Part shown: in pieces, positions 49,081-57,963 of the stretch
Numbering within the stretch: position 1 is the first letter of the stretch
Layout: the number at the start of each line of letters is the position of its first letter
Source of the DNA: JAQBGV01 sp032128395
Lineage (GTDB): Bacteria; Planctomycetota; UBA8108; UBA1146
Length of the DNA: 64,000 nucleotides
Assembly: GCA_032128395.1 (NCBI GenBank)
Contig: JAQBGV010000012.1
Span: forward strand, 44,746-108,745
Reading direction: 5' to 3'
The notes under the pieces: generated by a model
The model's input: the letters and a program-made list of their open reading frames with translations, nothing else
What the model was told of the DNA's origin: nothing
The model's database searches: none
Program-made: the position numbers and the translations under genes

Positions 49081-50328
49081 CTACCCGACCCCAGCCAGCA
49101 CGTGCCGAATCTCCTCATCCGTGAGCAGCCGATTCGACTTCTTCGCCCACTGGAAGATCGCGTCGACTCGATCCTCGCTGGCTTCGATGTTCCTGTGCTC
49201 GAGCCAGTACACCACGTTCGATCGTCCGCTCATCGGGCCGATCGAGATCTTCTGCTCGAGTCCGAACACGTCGGCTGGCACCCCGGAGTAGACCCGGTTC
49301 GCGAGCCAGGTGTCGTCTTTCTTGAACGCTTTGATCACCGCGGCGGCGTGGACTCCGGTTGCGGTCTCGAAGGCGTCGGTGCCGAACACAGGGTAGTTCT
49401 TCGGGATCGGCACGTGGCACGCCTCGCTGACGGTCCGAACGTAGCGGGGCAACTCGGTGAGGTCCTGATCGATCGCACCCCACAGCTTGAGATTGACCAG
49501 CAGCAGGTCGAGGCTGGTGTTCCCGCAGCGCTCGCCGATTCCGAGGGCGGTGCCGTGAATACGATCCGCACCCCCCTCGATCGCCGCGATCGAGTTCATC
49601 ACGTCGAGGTCGCGATCGCGGTGACCGTGCCAGTCGATCCGGACATCCTCTCCGGAGTCCGCAACGATCGATTTCACGTAGCGGATCAGACTGCGCACGC
49701 CGACGGGCGTGACGTGACCGACGGTGTCGCAGACGCAGATACGGCGTGCGCCGTGTTCGATGGCGGCGGTGTAGAGGGCACGAATCGTCTCGGGGGTGGA
49801 CCGCGTCGTGTCCTCGGTGACATACATCTGCTTCAGACCCTCGCGCTGGCAGAGTTCGCTCGCCTCGATGGTGTTCTTCAGCATGCGTGCGAGGGTCCAG
49901 TCCTCGGCGTACTGCCGGATCGGGCTCGAGCCGATGAACGTGCACGCCTCGATCGGGACGCCGGTCTCCTGTTGGATCGTCGAGATCGCCATGATGTCGT
50001 TCGGGTGGGTGCGCCCGGCGCAGTTCGCGGTGATCGAGAGCTTCTCCTCGTCGATCAATCGGCAAAGGGCGGTGACGTCCTCGACGGCGCGCGGTCCTGC
50101 CCCGGGGAGGCCGACGTCCGCGGTGTGGATGCCGATTCGGTCCATCAGGCGCAGGATCTCGAACTTCTTTTCGATCGGGGGGTCGACGACGGAGGGGGAC
50201 TGCAGGCCGTCGCGCAGCGTCTCGTCGTCGAACTCGATCCCCTTCCGCAGCGGGGTGAAACCCTCGCTGGTGTTCCAGTCGTAGATCAGGTCCGCCGGGC
50301 GATCGGGGTTTCCTGCGGCGTGAAGCAT
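49081..50328 (-). CDS. 2-isopropylmalate/homocitrate synthase (LeuA/NifV) family protein
   Basis: 415 residues, DRE-TIM barrel. Catalytic/metal motif DDETLRDGLQSPSV (a DxTLRDG box with Leu instead of Glu after Gly), metal HxH within IDWHGHRDRDLDV, and GLGERxGN-like GIGERCGNTSLD. C-terminal part lacks a full LeuA regulatory domain (415 versus ~510 residues), so feedback control like LeuA is unlikely. Substrate could be 2-ketoisovalerate, 2-oxoglutarate or another oxoacid with acetyl-CoA. ATG 50328 with AGAGGA upstream. Co-directional with ppdK, divergent from lysC. Confidence 0.85.
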   Translation of the reverse strand: MLHAAGNPDRPADLIYDWNTSEGFTPLRKGIEFDDETLRDGLQSPSVVDPPIEKKFEILRLMDRIGIHTADVGLPGAGPRAVEDVTALCRLIDEEKLSITANCAGRTHPNDIMAISTIQQETGVPIEACTFIGSSPIRQYAEDWTLARMLKNTIEASELCQREGLKQMYVTEDTTRSTPETIRALYTAAIEHGARRICVCDTVGHVTPVGVRSLIRYVKSIVADSGEDVRIDWHGHRDRDLDVMNSIAAIEGGADRIHGTALGIGERCGNTSLDLLLVNLKLWGAIDQDLTELPRYVRTVSEACHVPIPKNYPVFGTDAFETATGVHAAAVIKAFKKDDTWLANRVYSGVPADVFGLEQKISIGPMSGRSNVVYWLEHRNIEASEDRVDAIFQWAKKSNRLLTDEEIRHVLAGVG

Positions 50329-50551
50329 GGCGGTATCCTCTCGATGGGCGCTCACAGAGGAGCCGAGTTGGCCCCAGAGGAGGCGGCCCCAGGAGCAGTT
50401 GGCCCACCGGGCCGAGAGAGACTGCCGCTGGAGCGCGCTCGGAGTGATCAGAGGATCGATGATAGGTGGGTGGCGGACCAGGTCAAGAATTCGGGGGGAG
50501 CCGGGAGGGAATCGTTCCCGTGATCGGGGTAGGACGTTACCATTCCGCGCC

Positions 50552-51886
50552 ATGAAACGAGCCCCCATCGTCCTCAAGTTCGGCGGGACTTCGCTCCGGG
50601 ATGCGGCGGCGATCCGCCGCGCCGGCGCGATCGTCGCATCGACCACGAACCCGGTCGTGGTGGTGAGTGCCGCCGCTGGGGTGACCGATCGACTCGTCGC
50701 CCTCGCGCGTTGTGCGGTCGAGGGGGAGGATGCCGCGATCGTCGAGGAGCTGACCGCGCGTCACCTGTCGATCGCCTCCGAGCTCGCGATCGACCCGGAC
50801 GAGATCGCCCGTCCGCTCGAGGAGCTGCGCGACTGCGCACGCGGGATGGCCCTCCTGGTCGAGGACTCGGCTCACGCGAGTGATCGATTGCTCGCGTGCG
50901 GAGAGTTCCTGATGGCACCGCTCTTCGCCGCGCACCTGCGCAGTCGGGGACTCGACGCGCTCGCCGCCTCGGCCGCGGAACTCGGCCTCACTACCGACGA
51001 CCGCCACGGCCGCGCCCGTCCACTCCCCGAAGCCACCGAGCGTCTCGCCGCCGGACTTCGCCCCCTCGCAGGACGAGTCCCGGTGATCACCGGATTCATC
51101 GGGGGCACGTGCGACGGTCGCATCACCACGCTCGGACGTGGCGGGAGCGACTTCAGTGCGAGCCTCATTGCGAACGCTCTGCGCGCGCGCGAATTGCAGA
51201 TCTGGACCGACGTCGACGGCATCCGAACCGCGGACCCTCGCCTCGTCCCCGACGCGAAGCGGATCGATCACCTGACCTTCCGCGAGGCGAGCGAGCTCGC
51301 GTTCGCTGGCGCCAAGGTACTCCATCCCCAGACCCTCACCCCGGCGATGGAGGCGGGCATCCCCGTCTCGGTCCGCGAGACCAGTCACCCCGAGCGACCC
51401 GGGACGTCGATCACCGCGGTCCTCCCCCCCGGCGTCGAGGCGAGATCCGTCCGGGCGATCGCACATCGAGTGGGTGTCCGGGTGATCACCGTCGTCAGCC
51501 CTCGGATGCTCGCACGCCACGGTTTCCTCTCGCGGATCGCCGCCGTCTTCGATCGTCACGAACTCTCGATCGACATGATCTCCACCTCGGAGGTTTCGAT
51601 CTCGCTGACTCCGGACGAACCCGACGCGGACCTCACCCCCTTGCTCGCTGAACTGGGGTCCTTCGCCGAAGTGCAGCTCGTCGAGGGGCGGGGGATGGTG
51701 AGCGTCGTCGGGGATCGACTCGATCATGACGGTACCGTGGTCGCGGAGATCCTCTCCGGCGTCGCGGAGCTCGGCGCGCCGCTCCACATGATCTGCTACG
51801 GCGCCACCCGCACGAACCTCACCTTCCTCATCCCTGAGGACCAACTCCCGGCGGTCGTGCAGTTGCTCCACGCCCGGTTTTTCTGA
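50552..51886 (+). CDS. lysC: Aspartate kinase
   Basis: 444 residues, the length of single-function LysC-type kinases. Kinase domain: VLKFGGTSLRDAAAI at the start, VITGFIGGTCDGRITTLGRGGSDFSA, IWTDVDGIRTADPRLV, LTFREASELAFAGAKVLHPQ; then two ACT domains (~300-440; VGVRVITVVSPRMLARHGFLS, ELSIDMISTSEVSISL) that bind lysine or threonine in relatives. First step to Lys, Thr, Met and diaminopimelate. Start ATG gives MKRAPIVLKFGG; ribosome site is weak. Confidence 0.95.
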   Translation: MKRAPIVLKFGGTSLRDAAAIRRAGAIVASTTNPVVVVSAAAGVTDRLVALARCAVEGEDAAIVEELTARHLSIASELAIDPDEIARPLEELRDCARGMALLVEDSAHASDRLLACGEFLMAPLFAAHLRSRGLDALAASAAELGLTTDDRHGRARPLPEATERLAAGLRPLAGRVPVITGFIGGTCDGRITTLGRGGSDFSASLIANALRARELQIWTDVDGIRTADPRLVPDAKRIDHLTFREASELAFAGAKVLHPQTLTPAMEAGIPVSVRETSHPERPGTSITAVLPPGVEARSVRAIAHRVGVRVITVVSPRMLARHGFLSRIAAVFDRHELSIDMISTSEVSISLTPDEPDADLTPLLAELGSFAEVQLVEGRGMVSVVGDRLDHDGTVVAEILSGVAELGAPLHMICYGATRTNLTFLIPEDQLPAVVQLLHARFF

Positions 51887-51972
51887 GGAATCCGAGCCGA
51901 GGTGGACTCCCCCCCCCGTTCCCGCGAGAATGGCAGTTCACGATCACGGGCGGGATGGAGAAAGGGGTTTCG

Positions 51973-53721
51973 ATGCGTGTACTCGCTCTCGCTGCCGGGC
52001 TCGTCCTCGCCGGGCTCGTCTCCGGCGTCGCCTCGGCGCAGACGATCACATTCAGCAACCAGACCGGACCATCCGGGCTCGTCGCTTCCCAAGTCCCGAC
52101 CTTCGGAGACGGGTTCCTCGCCGGTGGTACGGTCGGGGACTTCGACGGGGATGGTTTCCAGGACGTCTACTACCCATCCGGCGGGGGTCAGCCGGACAAG
52201 CTCTTCCTGAATGACGGGGACGGGACCTTCACCGACCAAGCGGCGGCATGGGGGATCGCAGCACCACACGGCGGCACCTCCGCGACCGCGGCGGACTACG
52301 ATAATGACGGCGACCTCGACCTGTTCGTCAACAGCTACTCCGGAAATCGTCTGTACCAGAACCAGGGGGTGACGTTCGTCGATGTCGCGGCAGCGGCGGG
52401 GGTCGTCTCGACCTCACGTTACGGCGCGGCGTTCGGCGACTACGACCTCGATGGCGATCTCGACCTCGCGGTCGTCGACTGGAACTCCCCCTCGGGGAAT
52501 CGCCTCTTCCAGAGCGACGGAGATGGCACCTTCACCGACGTGACGACCCCCTCTGGAATCGCCTCGGGTGTGAGCGGGATCGTCGGGTTCACGGTGCGCT
52601 TCTGCGACATGGATGGCGATCGGTACCCGGAGATCCTGTGGGTCGGCGACTTCGGCACGAGCCGATACCTGAAGAACAACGCCGACGGCACATTCACGAA
52701 CTGGACCGCCAGCGCCGGGGTCGGATTCGACGGGAACGAGATGGGCCACACGGTCGCCGATTTCGACCGCGACGGCGACTTCGACTGGTACGTCACCACG
52801 ATCAACACCAACAACCTCTACCGGAACAACGGCAACCACTCGTACACCCAGGTCGCCGAAGCATCCGGCGTCTCGAGCACCGGGTGGGGGTGGGGGACCG
52901 TCTCCTGCGATTTCGACCACGATGGTCGCATCGACATCGCTGCGACCTCGCAATCCTCCGGTCAGTTCCTCTTCCGGAACGTCAGCACCGTCGCCGGCGG
53001 CCCGCTGAACTTCCAGTTCTGGAACATCGGGTTCTCCTCGGGAGTCTCGGGACGTGGTCTCGCCAACTTCGACGCCGACAACGATGGCGATCAGGACCTG
53101 CTGATCTTCCCGCGCAGCGGACCGCTGCAGTATTTCCGCAACGAGCTCAGCGGAGCGAGCGCTCACTGGTTGCGGATCACCCTCTCCCCGGGGATTGCGT
53201 CGGACATCGCCCCGCACGGCGCGGGCGCCGTGATCACCGTCATCGCGGGGGGCGCGACCCAGACCGCAAGGATCGACCTCGGGAGCAACTACCTGAGCCA
53301 GAGCGAGATCGCAGCCCACTTCGGACTCGGGAGCGCTCTGATCGCGGAAACGGTGAAGATCGACTGGGCGAACGGCATGGAGACCACGATGACCGATATC
53401 CCCGCGGACCAGTCGCTCCATGTCGAAGCGATGACGATCGTGGTGCCCGAATTCCGCCGTGGAGACGCGAACGACGACGGCTCGATCGACCTCGGCGACC
53501 CCGTCGCGATGCTCGCCATCCTCTTCTCGGGAGCCGCAGCCGCACCCTGCTCCGACGCGACCGACGCGAACGACGATGGGTTGTTCGACATCAGCGACCC
53601 CGTGCTCGCCCTCGCGTACCTATTCTCGGGGGGAGTGTTGCCGGGACCTGGGATCGACTGCGGAGTCGACCCTACCGATGGGGATGCGCTGGGTTGCGTC
53701 GCTAGTGTGAACTGTCCTTGA
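51973..53721 (+). CDS. Secreted FG-GAP/VCBS-repeat protein with ASPIC/UnbV and dockerin-like C terminus
   Basis: 582 residues: signal peptide (VLALAAGLVLAGLVSGVASAQ), then an integrin-like beta-propeller of FG-GAP/VCBS repeats with Ca-binding loops such as DFDGDGFQDVYY, DYDNDGDLDLFV, DYDLDGDLDLAV, DFDRDGDFDWYV, DADNDGDQDLLI; then an ASPIC/UnbV domain (WLRITLSPG..., GSNYLSQSEIAAHFGLG, VKIDWANGMETTM); finally a two-loop dockerin-like module (GDANDDGSIDLGDPVAMLAIL, DANDDGLFDISDPVLALAYL) with a Cys-rich end of Planctomycetota style. ATG 51973 follows AAAGGGG; ATG 51955 is in frame but has no site. Adhesion or carbohydrate binding is inferred, not shown. Confidence 0.9.
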   Translation: MRVLALAAGLVLAGLVSGVASAQTITFSNQTGPSGLVASQVPTFGDGFLAGGTVGDFDGDGFQDVYYPSGGGQPDKLFLNDGDGTFTDQAAAWGIAAPHGGTSATAADYDNDGDLDLFVNSYSGNRLYQNQGVTFVDVAAAAGVVSTSRYGAAFGDYDLDGDLDLAVVDWNSPSGNRLFQSDGDGTFTDVTTPSGIASGVSGIVGFTVRFCDMDGDRYPEILWVGDFGTSRYLKNNADGTFTNWTASAGVGFDGNEMGHTVADFDRDGDFDWYVTTINTNNLYRNNGNHSYTQVAEASGVSSTGWGWGTVSCDFDHDGRIDIAATSQSSGQFLFRNVSTVAGGPLNFQFWNIGFSSGVSGRGLANFDADNDGDQDLLIFPRSGPLQYFRNELSGASAHWLRITLSPGIASDIAPHGAGAVITVIAGGATQTARIDLGSNYLSQSEIAAHFGLGSALIAETVKIDWANGMETTMTDIPADQSLHVEAMTIVVPEFRRGDANDDGSIDLGDPVAMLAILFSGAAAAPCSDATDANDDGLFDISDPVLALAYLFSGGVLPGPGIDCGVDPTDGDALGCVASVNCP

Positions 53722-53734
53722 AGCCTCATGGCTA

Positions 53735-53749
53735 GAGGGACCGTCCCTC
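53735..53749. terminator. Short hairpin between convergent genes
   Basis: GAGGGA-CCG-TCCCTC, perfect 6-bp stem with 3-nt loop, 13 nt after the FG-GAP gene stop and 6 nt before the protease gene's 3' end. Could serve both directions. Confidence 0.45.
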
Positions 53750-53755
53750 GGGTGA

Positions 53756-56155
53756 TTACCCCCTCGAACTCCCCTTCACCATTTCCCAGTACTCGTGCGC
53801 GCGCGCCACTGCCTTGGCGAGGAATGTACCACGTGGATAGTCGCCGTTCCCATCCGACTCACCGGCGGAGAGCCCGGTGAACAGCTCGAGCGCCTCGTGG
53901 ATGGTCTCGACGGCGTAGACGTGGAACCGGTTCGCGCGGCAGGCTTCGACGATGTCGACGCGGAGCATCAGGTCGCGTACGTTCGCGCGGGGGATGATCA
54001 CACCCTGGTCGCCGGTCAGGCCGAACTCGCTGCAGATGTCGTAGTATCCCTCGATTTTCTCGTTCGCGGCGCCGATCGGCTGGATCCGTCCGTGCTGATC
54101 GATCGCCCCGGTCATCGCGAGGTCCTGCCGGATCGGCACGCTGGTGAGGGCGGAGAGTAGGCAGCACATCTCCGCGGCGCTCGCGGAGTCCCCATCGATC
54201 CCGCCGTAGCTCTGCTCGAACGCGATCGAAGCGCTGAAGGCGAGCGGATGGTCGGTCCGAAGCAGGTGTCGCAGCAGACCTCCCAAGATGTAGAACCCCT
54301 TCGTGTGGATCGCGCCCGAGAGCTGCGCCTCTCGTTCGATGTTGATCGCCCCCGCGGTGCCGGGGCCGATCGTCGCGGTGATGCGCGATGGAAACCCGTA
54401 GACCAGCGGTCCGGCGTGGACGACGGCGAGGCCGTTCACCTGTCCGATCACGCTCCCGGTGGTCGCGATGCCGATCGTCCCGTCCCGCACGAACCTGCGG
54501 AACCGGCGGGAGGGCAGATCCGCGCGGCGTTTTCCCTGACGGACCGCACCCTCGATGTCCGCTCGACCGACCAGCGTTCGTGGTGCCTTGCGGGCGATGA
54601 ACGAGGCTTCCCTCGCGATATCGGCGAGCCGCCCGAAGCGAGTGGTCAGCCGATCGCTCCTGCCGGAGATCCGCGCGCCGTGCTCTGCGAGTGCAGCGAT
54701 CGCGTCCCCTGAGAAGGGGAGGAGCTGCTCCTCCTTCGCGATGCGAGCGATCACCCCCGCGTAGCTCGCGACGGTGCTCTGCTCGCACGGGAGGGAGGTC
54801 TCGAAGTCGGCGAGGACCTTGAACAGGTGAGGGAATTCCGGGTCCCCGCCATCGAGCAGAGCGTAGATCTCGGGGTCACCGATCAGGACCACTTTCACGC
54901 TGACGAGCGGGGGCTCCGGTTTCAGCGTCGGGCCGTAGATCGGCAGTTCGGCCTCCGACTGCCCGATCTCCGCTCGCCCGGTGCGGAGGAACCGGGTGAG
55001 GGCGCGCCAAGCTCCCGGCTCCGAGATGACGTCGCGGGCCTCGAGCAGGAGATACCCGCCATCGGCGCGCACCACACTTCCGACGTGCAATCCTCGGTGG
55101 TCGGTGTGGAACCCTCCCTCGGTCAGGAACTCCCGATCGATCCCTCCGAAGAGATTCTGGAACGTGGGATTGCTCTCGACGATCACCGGACAGTCCGCAC
55201 CGTCTGAGTGATCGGAGACGACGTTCACCCGGTAGTGCCGCGTAAATTCGGTGTCCTCGCCCTGCGACAGGGAGGCGAGGCGGTGTGCGACGACGTCTTC
55301 GACGATCTGATCGAGGAACTCGCGGGCCGCTTCCTGGGGGAACTCCCGAGCGACTCCCCGCACGAATCCCGAGAGCACCTTGCGGGACTCGCCCTCGAAG
55401 AGTCCGTGCAGCTGTTTCCGATGCGACTCTTGCAGCTCCTCGAGTTCTCGCGCGATCCGCTCGAAGCGCCGGACCTGTTCCCCGATCTTCTCGATCGTCG
55501 CTCTCGACCTCTCCTCGCTGATCTTGCCCTCCGCGACCATCGCCTCGAACGCTTCCGGCGGGGTGGGACGGGAATCGATCAGCGGCACGATCGCCATCTG
55601 GGTCCCGGGACCGACCGAGATCGACACCAGGGCGAGCTCCAGCCCGGCGAGCTCTTTCTCGAAGGGGTCTGTGAGGGCATCCCGCTCCGACTTCGCCCGG
55701 TCGATCAGCGTGTTCCGACGCTCGCGCAGGGCGTCGGATGAGAGCGCCGTCAGCAATTCCTCGCCGATGAAACCGATCAGCTCGTCGACTCGCTTCGCGA
55801 ATGCGCGTGCTCTTCCGCGAGGGAGGGAGAGGAGGCGCGGGCGGTCGGAGTCCGTGAAGTTGTGGACGTAGCACCGGTCCGGGGCGAGCGGACAGGCGAG
55901 TCGTACCTCTTCGAGGAGGCGTTTGAGGAGCGTCAGTCGCCCGGTGCCGGTGATCCCCCGCACGAAGACGTTCTGACCGGGGGCGTGGATCTCGAGACCG
56001 AACCTGAGGGACTCGATCGCGTCCTCCTGCCCGACCACCCCGGGGATCGGCTCGACCTCGGCCGTGGACGAGAACGCTGCGACCCAGGCCGGGTCACAAC
56101 GCCAGCGCAGCTCATCGACGGGCACCCTCAGTTCGGCGTGGCGCGGCTCCGCCAA
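53756..56155 (-). CDS. Lon-like ATP-dependent protease (LonB/COG1067 type)
   Basis: 799 residues. N-terminal AAA+ region with an altered Walker A GITGTGRLTLL (Arg in place of Lys, usual in this subfamily), long helical insertion (~150-280), Walker B-like GGYLLLEARDVIS, sensor region VVLIGDPEIYALL, and C-terminal S16 protease domain with catalytic Ser in GIDGDSASAAEMC and Lys in GAANEKIEGYYDI. Cytosolic protein quality control. TTG 56155 is selected: AGGAG is 5 nt upstream. Divergent... no partner gene; next gene upstream on the same strand is ETF-QO, 16 nt away, so the two may be co-transcribed. Confidence 0.92.
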   Translation of the reverse strand: MAEPRHAELRVPVDELRWRCDPAWVAAFSSTAEVEPIPGVVGQEDAIESLRFGLEIHAPGQNVFVRGITGTGRLTLLKRLLEEVRLACPLAPDRCYVHNFTDSDRPRLLSLPRGRARAFAKRVDELIGFIGEELLTALSSDALRERRNTLIDRAKSERDALTDPFEKELAGLELALVSISVGPGTQMAIVPLIDSRPTPPEAFEAMVAEGKISEERSRATIEKIGEQVRRFERIARELEELQESHRKQLHGLFEGESRKVLSGFVRGVAREFPQEAAREFLDQIVEDVVAHRLASLSQGEDTEFTRHYRVNVVSDHSDGADCPVIVESNPTFQNLFGGIDREFLTEGGFHTDHRGLHVGSVVRADGGYLLLEARDVISEPGAWRALTRFLRTGRAEIGQSEAELPIYGPTLKPEPPLVSVKVVLIGDPEIYALLDGGDPEFPHLFKVLADFETSLPCEQSTVASYAGVIARIAKEEQLLPFSGDAIAALAEHGARISGRSDRLTTRFGRLADIAREASFIARKAPRTLVGRADIEGAVRQGKRRADLPSRRFRRFVRDGTIGIATTGSVIGQVNGLAVVHAGPLVYGFPSRITATIGPGTAGAINIEREAQLSGAIHTKGFYILGGLLRHLLRTDHPLAFSASIAFEQSYGGIDGDSASAAEMCCLLSALTSVPIRQDLAMTGAIDQHGRIQPIGAANEKIEGYYDICSEFGLTGDQGVIIPRANVRDLMLRVDIVEACRANRFHVYAVETIHEALELFTGLSAGESDGNGDYPRGTFLAKAVARAHEYWEMVKGSSRG

Positions 56156-56171
56156 CGGATCTCCTCTCTGC

Positions 56172-57809
56172 CTACAACCCCTGGTACTTCGGTCCCCCGG
56201 CGTCGGTCGGCACGGTCCAGGTGATCACCTGGTAGGGATCGAGGATGTCGCAGGTCTTGCAGTGCACGCAGTTCGAGTGGTTGATCTGGAGGCGCCGCCC
56301 CCCGTCCGGGTCGTCGACCATCTCGTAGACGTTCGCGGGGCAGAACGCCTCACACGGATTGCCGTACTCCTCGGCGCAGGTGGTGCGGCAGATGTCGAGG
56401 TCGGCGACCTTGAGATGAGAGGGCTGGTGCTCTCCGTGGATCGCGCCAGCGTGGAAGACTTGGCTGCGCTTGTCGATCAGATACTTGCCGTCGTACTCGA
56501 GAGGGGCGGGCCGTGGATTCGCGTCCGCTGCTTTCCGCATCTCGGTGTGGTCCGCCTCGACCGGGATGCGGTCCTTGCCGATCCCGCCGAGCATGTACTT
56601 CACGCCTGCCTTGAGAGCCCCCTTCTTGAACCCGGCCTTGAACTCCTGGCGAAAGTTCCTGACCCTCCAGAGCTCCTTCTTCAGCCACGAGTCAGCGAAT
56701 CGCCGCTCGTATCCGGAGAGAGTCGTGTCTGAGAAGTCGTCCTTCTCGAACGCCTCGAGCAGGGTCTCCGCCGCGAGGATCCCGGTCTTGATCGCAGAGT
56801 GGATCCCCTTGAGGCGACTGATGTTCAGGTTCGATCCGCCGTCCCCGACGATCAGGAACCCATCGCCGTGGCTCTTCGGGCGCGACCAGTATCCCCCCTC
56901 CGGCACCGTCTTCGCGCCCGCCTTCAGGATCTCGCCCCCCTCGAGGATCTCGCGGATCTTCGGGTGGCTCTTCCATCGCTGAAAGGTCTCCCACGGATCG
57001 AGCCACGGATCGCCGCCGTCGAGCGCGGTGACGAACCCGATCGAAACGCGGTCGTTCGCGAGCCCGTAGATCCAGGAGCCGCCGTACCCCGCGTCGGGGA
57101 GCGGCCACCCCGCAGTGTGGATTACCTTGCCGGCGGGGAATCGCCCCGGCGGGAGCTGCCACAGTTCTTTCGCGCCGGTGCCGTAGATTTGCGGGTTCGC
57201 TCCCTCGAGTCCGAGCTTGTCGGTGAGTTTCTTGGTCAGGGAGCCGCGGCACCCTTCGCCGAGCACGGTACAGCGCGCGATGATGTCCGCTCCCGGTTCG
57301 AAGGACGGGCCGGGCTCGCCGTCGGGGCCGATCCCCTTGTCGATCGTTCGCACCCCGGCGACGGTGTTTCCCTTCCAGATGAAGTCGTGACCCGGGAACC
57401 CCTCGAACACCATCACATCGAGCTCCTCGGCCTTTTCCTTGAGCCAGGTGACGACGTCGGAGAGGGTGACGATGTACGAGCCGTGGTTCTTGAGGGGGGG
57501 AGGCACGAAGGGGAGTTTCGAGGCTTTCCGCTCCTTGAGCTGGTACACCTCCTCGGCAGTGACCTCGGACTCGATCGGGCAACCAGCCTCCCGCCACCCC
57601 TCGGGGAAGAGTTCAGCGATCCCGATGGGGTCCATGATCGCGCCCGATAGGATATGGGCACCGACGGTCTGCCCTTTCTCGATCACGGCGAGGCCGACGT
57701 CGTCGCGACCCTTCTCTTTCAGCGTTCGCGCGAGGTGGATGGCAGCCGCGAGATTGGCGGGGCCGGCGCCGACGAAGACGACATCGACCGGGAGCTCTTC
57801 TCGCTGCAT
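56172..57809 (-). CDS. Electron-transfer flavoprotein:ubiquinone oxidoreductase
   Basis: 545 residues. FAD-binding VDVVFVGAGPANLAAAIHLA near the start, VGAHILSGAIMDP, quinone-site region, FLIVGDGGSNLNISRLKGIHSAI, and a C-terminal 4Fe-4S ferredoxin-like part with Cys in DICRTTCAEEYGNPC, FCPANVYE and NCVHCKTCDILDP. Transfers electrons from ETF (reduced by acyl-CoA dehydrogenases) to the membrane quinone pool, completing the pathway started by the genes at 22-27 kb. ATG 57809 matches the family start; ATG 57839, 10 codons upstream with GAGGG before it, is a real alternative. Confidence 0.95.
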   Translation of the reverse strand: MQREELPVDVVFVGAGPANLAAAIHLARTLKEKGRDDVGLAVIEKGQTVGAHILSGAIMDPIGIAELFPEGWREAGCPIESEVTAEEVYQLKERKASKLPFVPPPLKNHGSYIVTLSDVVTWLKEKAEELDVMVFEGFPGHDFIWKGNTVAGVRTIDKGIGPDGEPGPSFEPGADIIARCTVLGEGCRGSLTKKLTDKLGLEGANPQIYGTGAKELWQLPPGRFPAGKVIHTAGWPLPDAGYGGSWIYGLANDRVSIGFVTALDGGDPWLDPWETFQRWKSHPKIREILEGGEILKAGAKTVPEGGYWSRPKSHGDGFLIVGDGGSNLNISRLKGIHSAIKTGILAAETLLEAFEKDDFSDTTLSGYERRFADSWLKKELWRVRNFRQEFKAGFKKGALKAGVKYMLGGIGKDRIPVEADHTEMRKAADANPRPAPLEYDGKYLIDKRSQVFHAGAIHGEHQPSHLKVADLDICRTTCAEEYGNPCEAFCPANVYEMVDDPDGGRRLQINHSNCVHCKTCDILDPYQVITWTVPTDAGGPKYQGL

Positions 57810-57963
57810 GGTTACTCGCTTTCCAGTAGAGACCTGCATCGTGCCCTCGGAGGGGGGCCTGTCAACTGGACCAGGGAACGCCGAGGAGTGGGGCGTTCAC
57901 TCCTCCCTTGCCGGGAGGCTGCGGCTTCCGTACCGTCCTCGGCCCGGAGAGAAGGAGGATCTC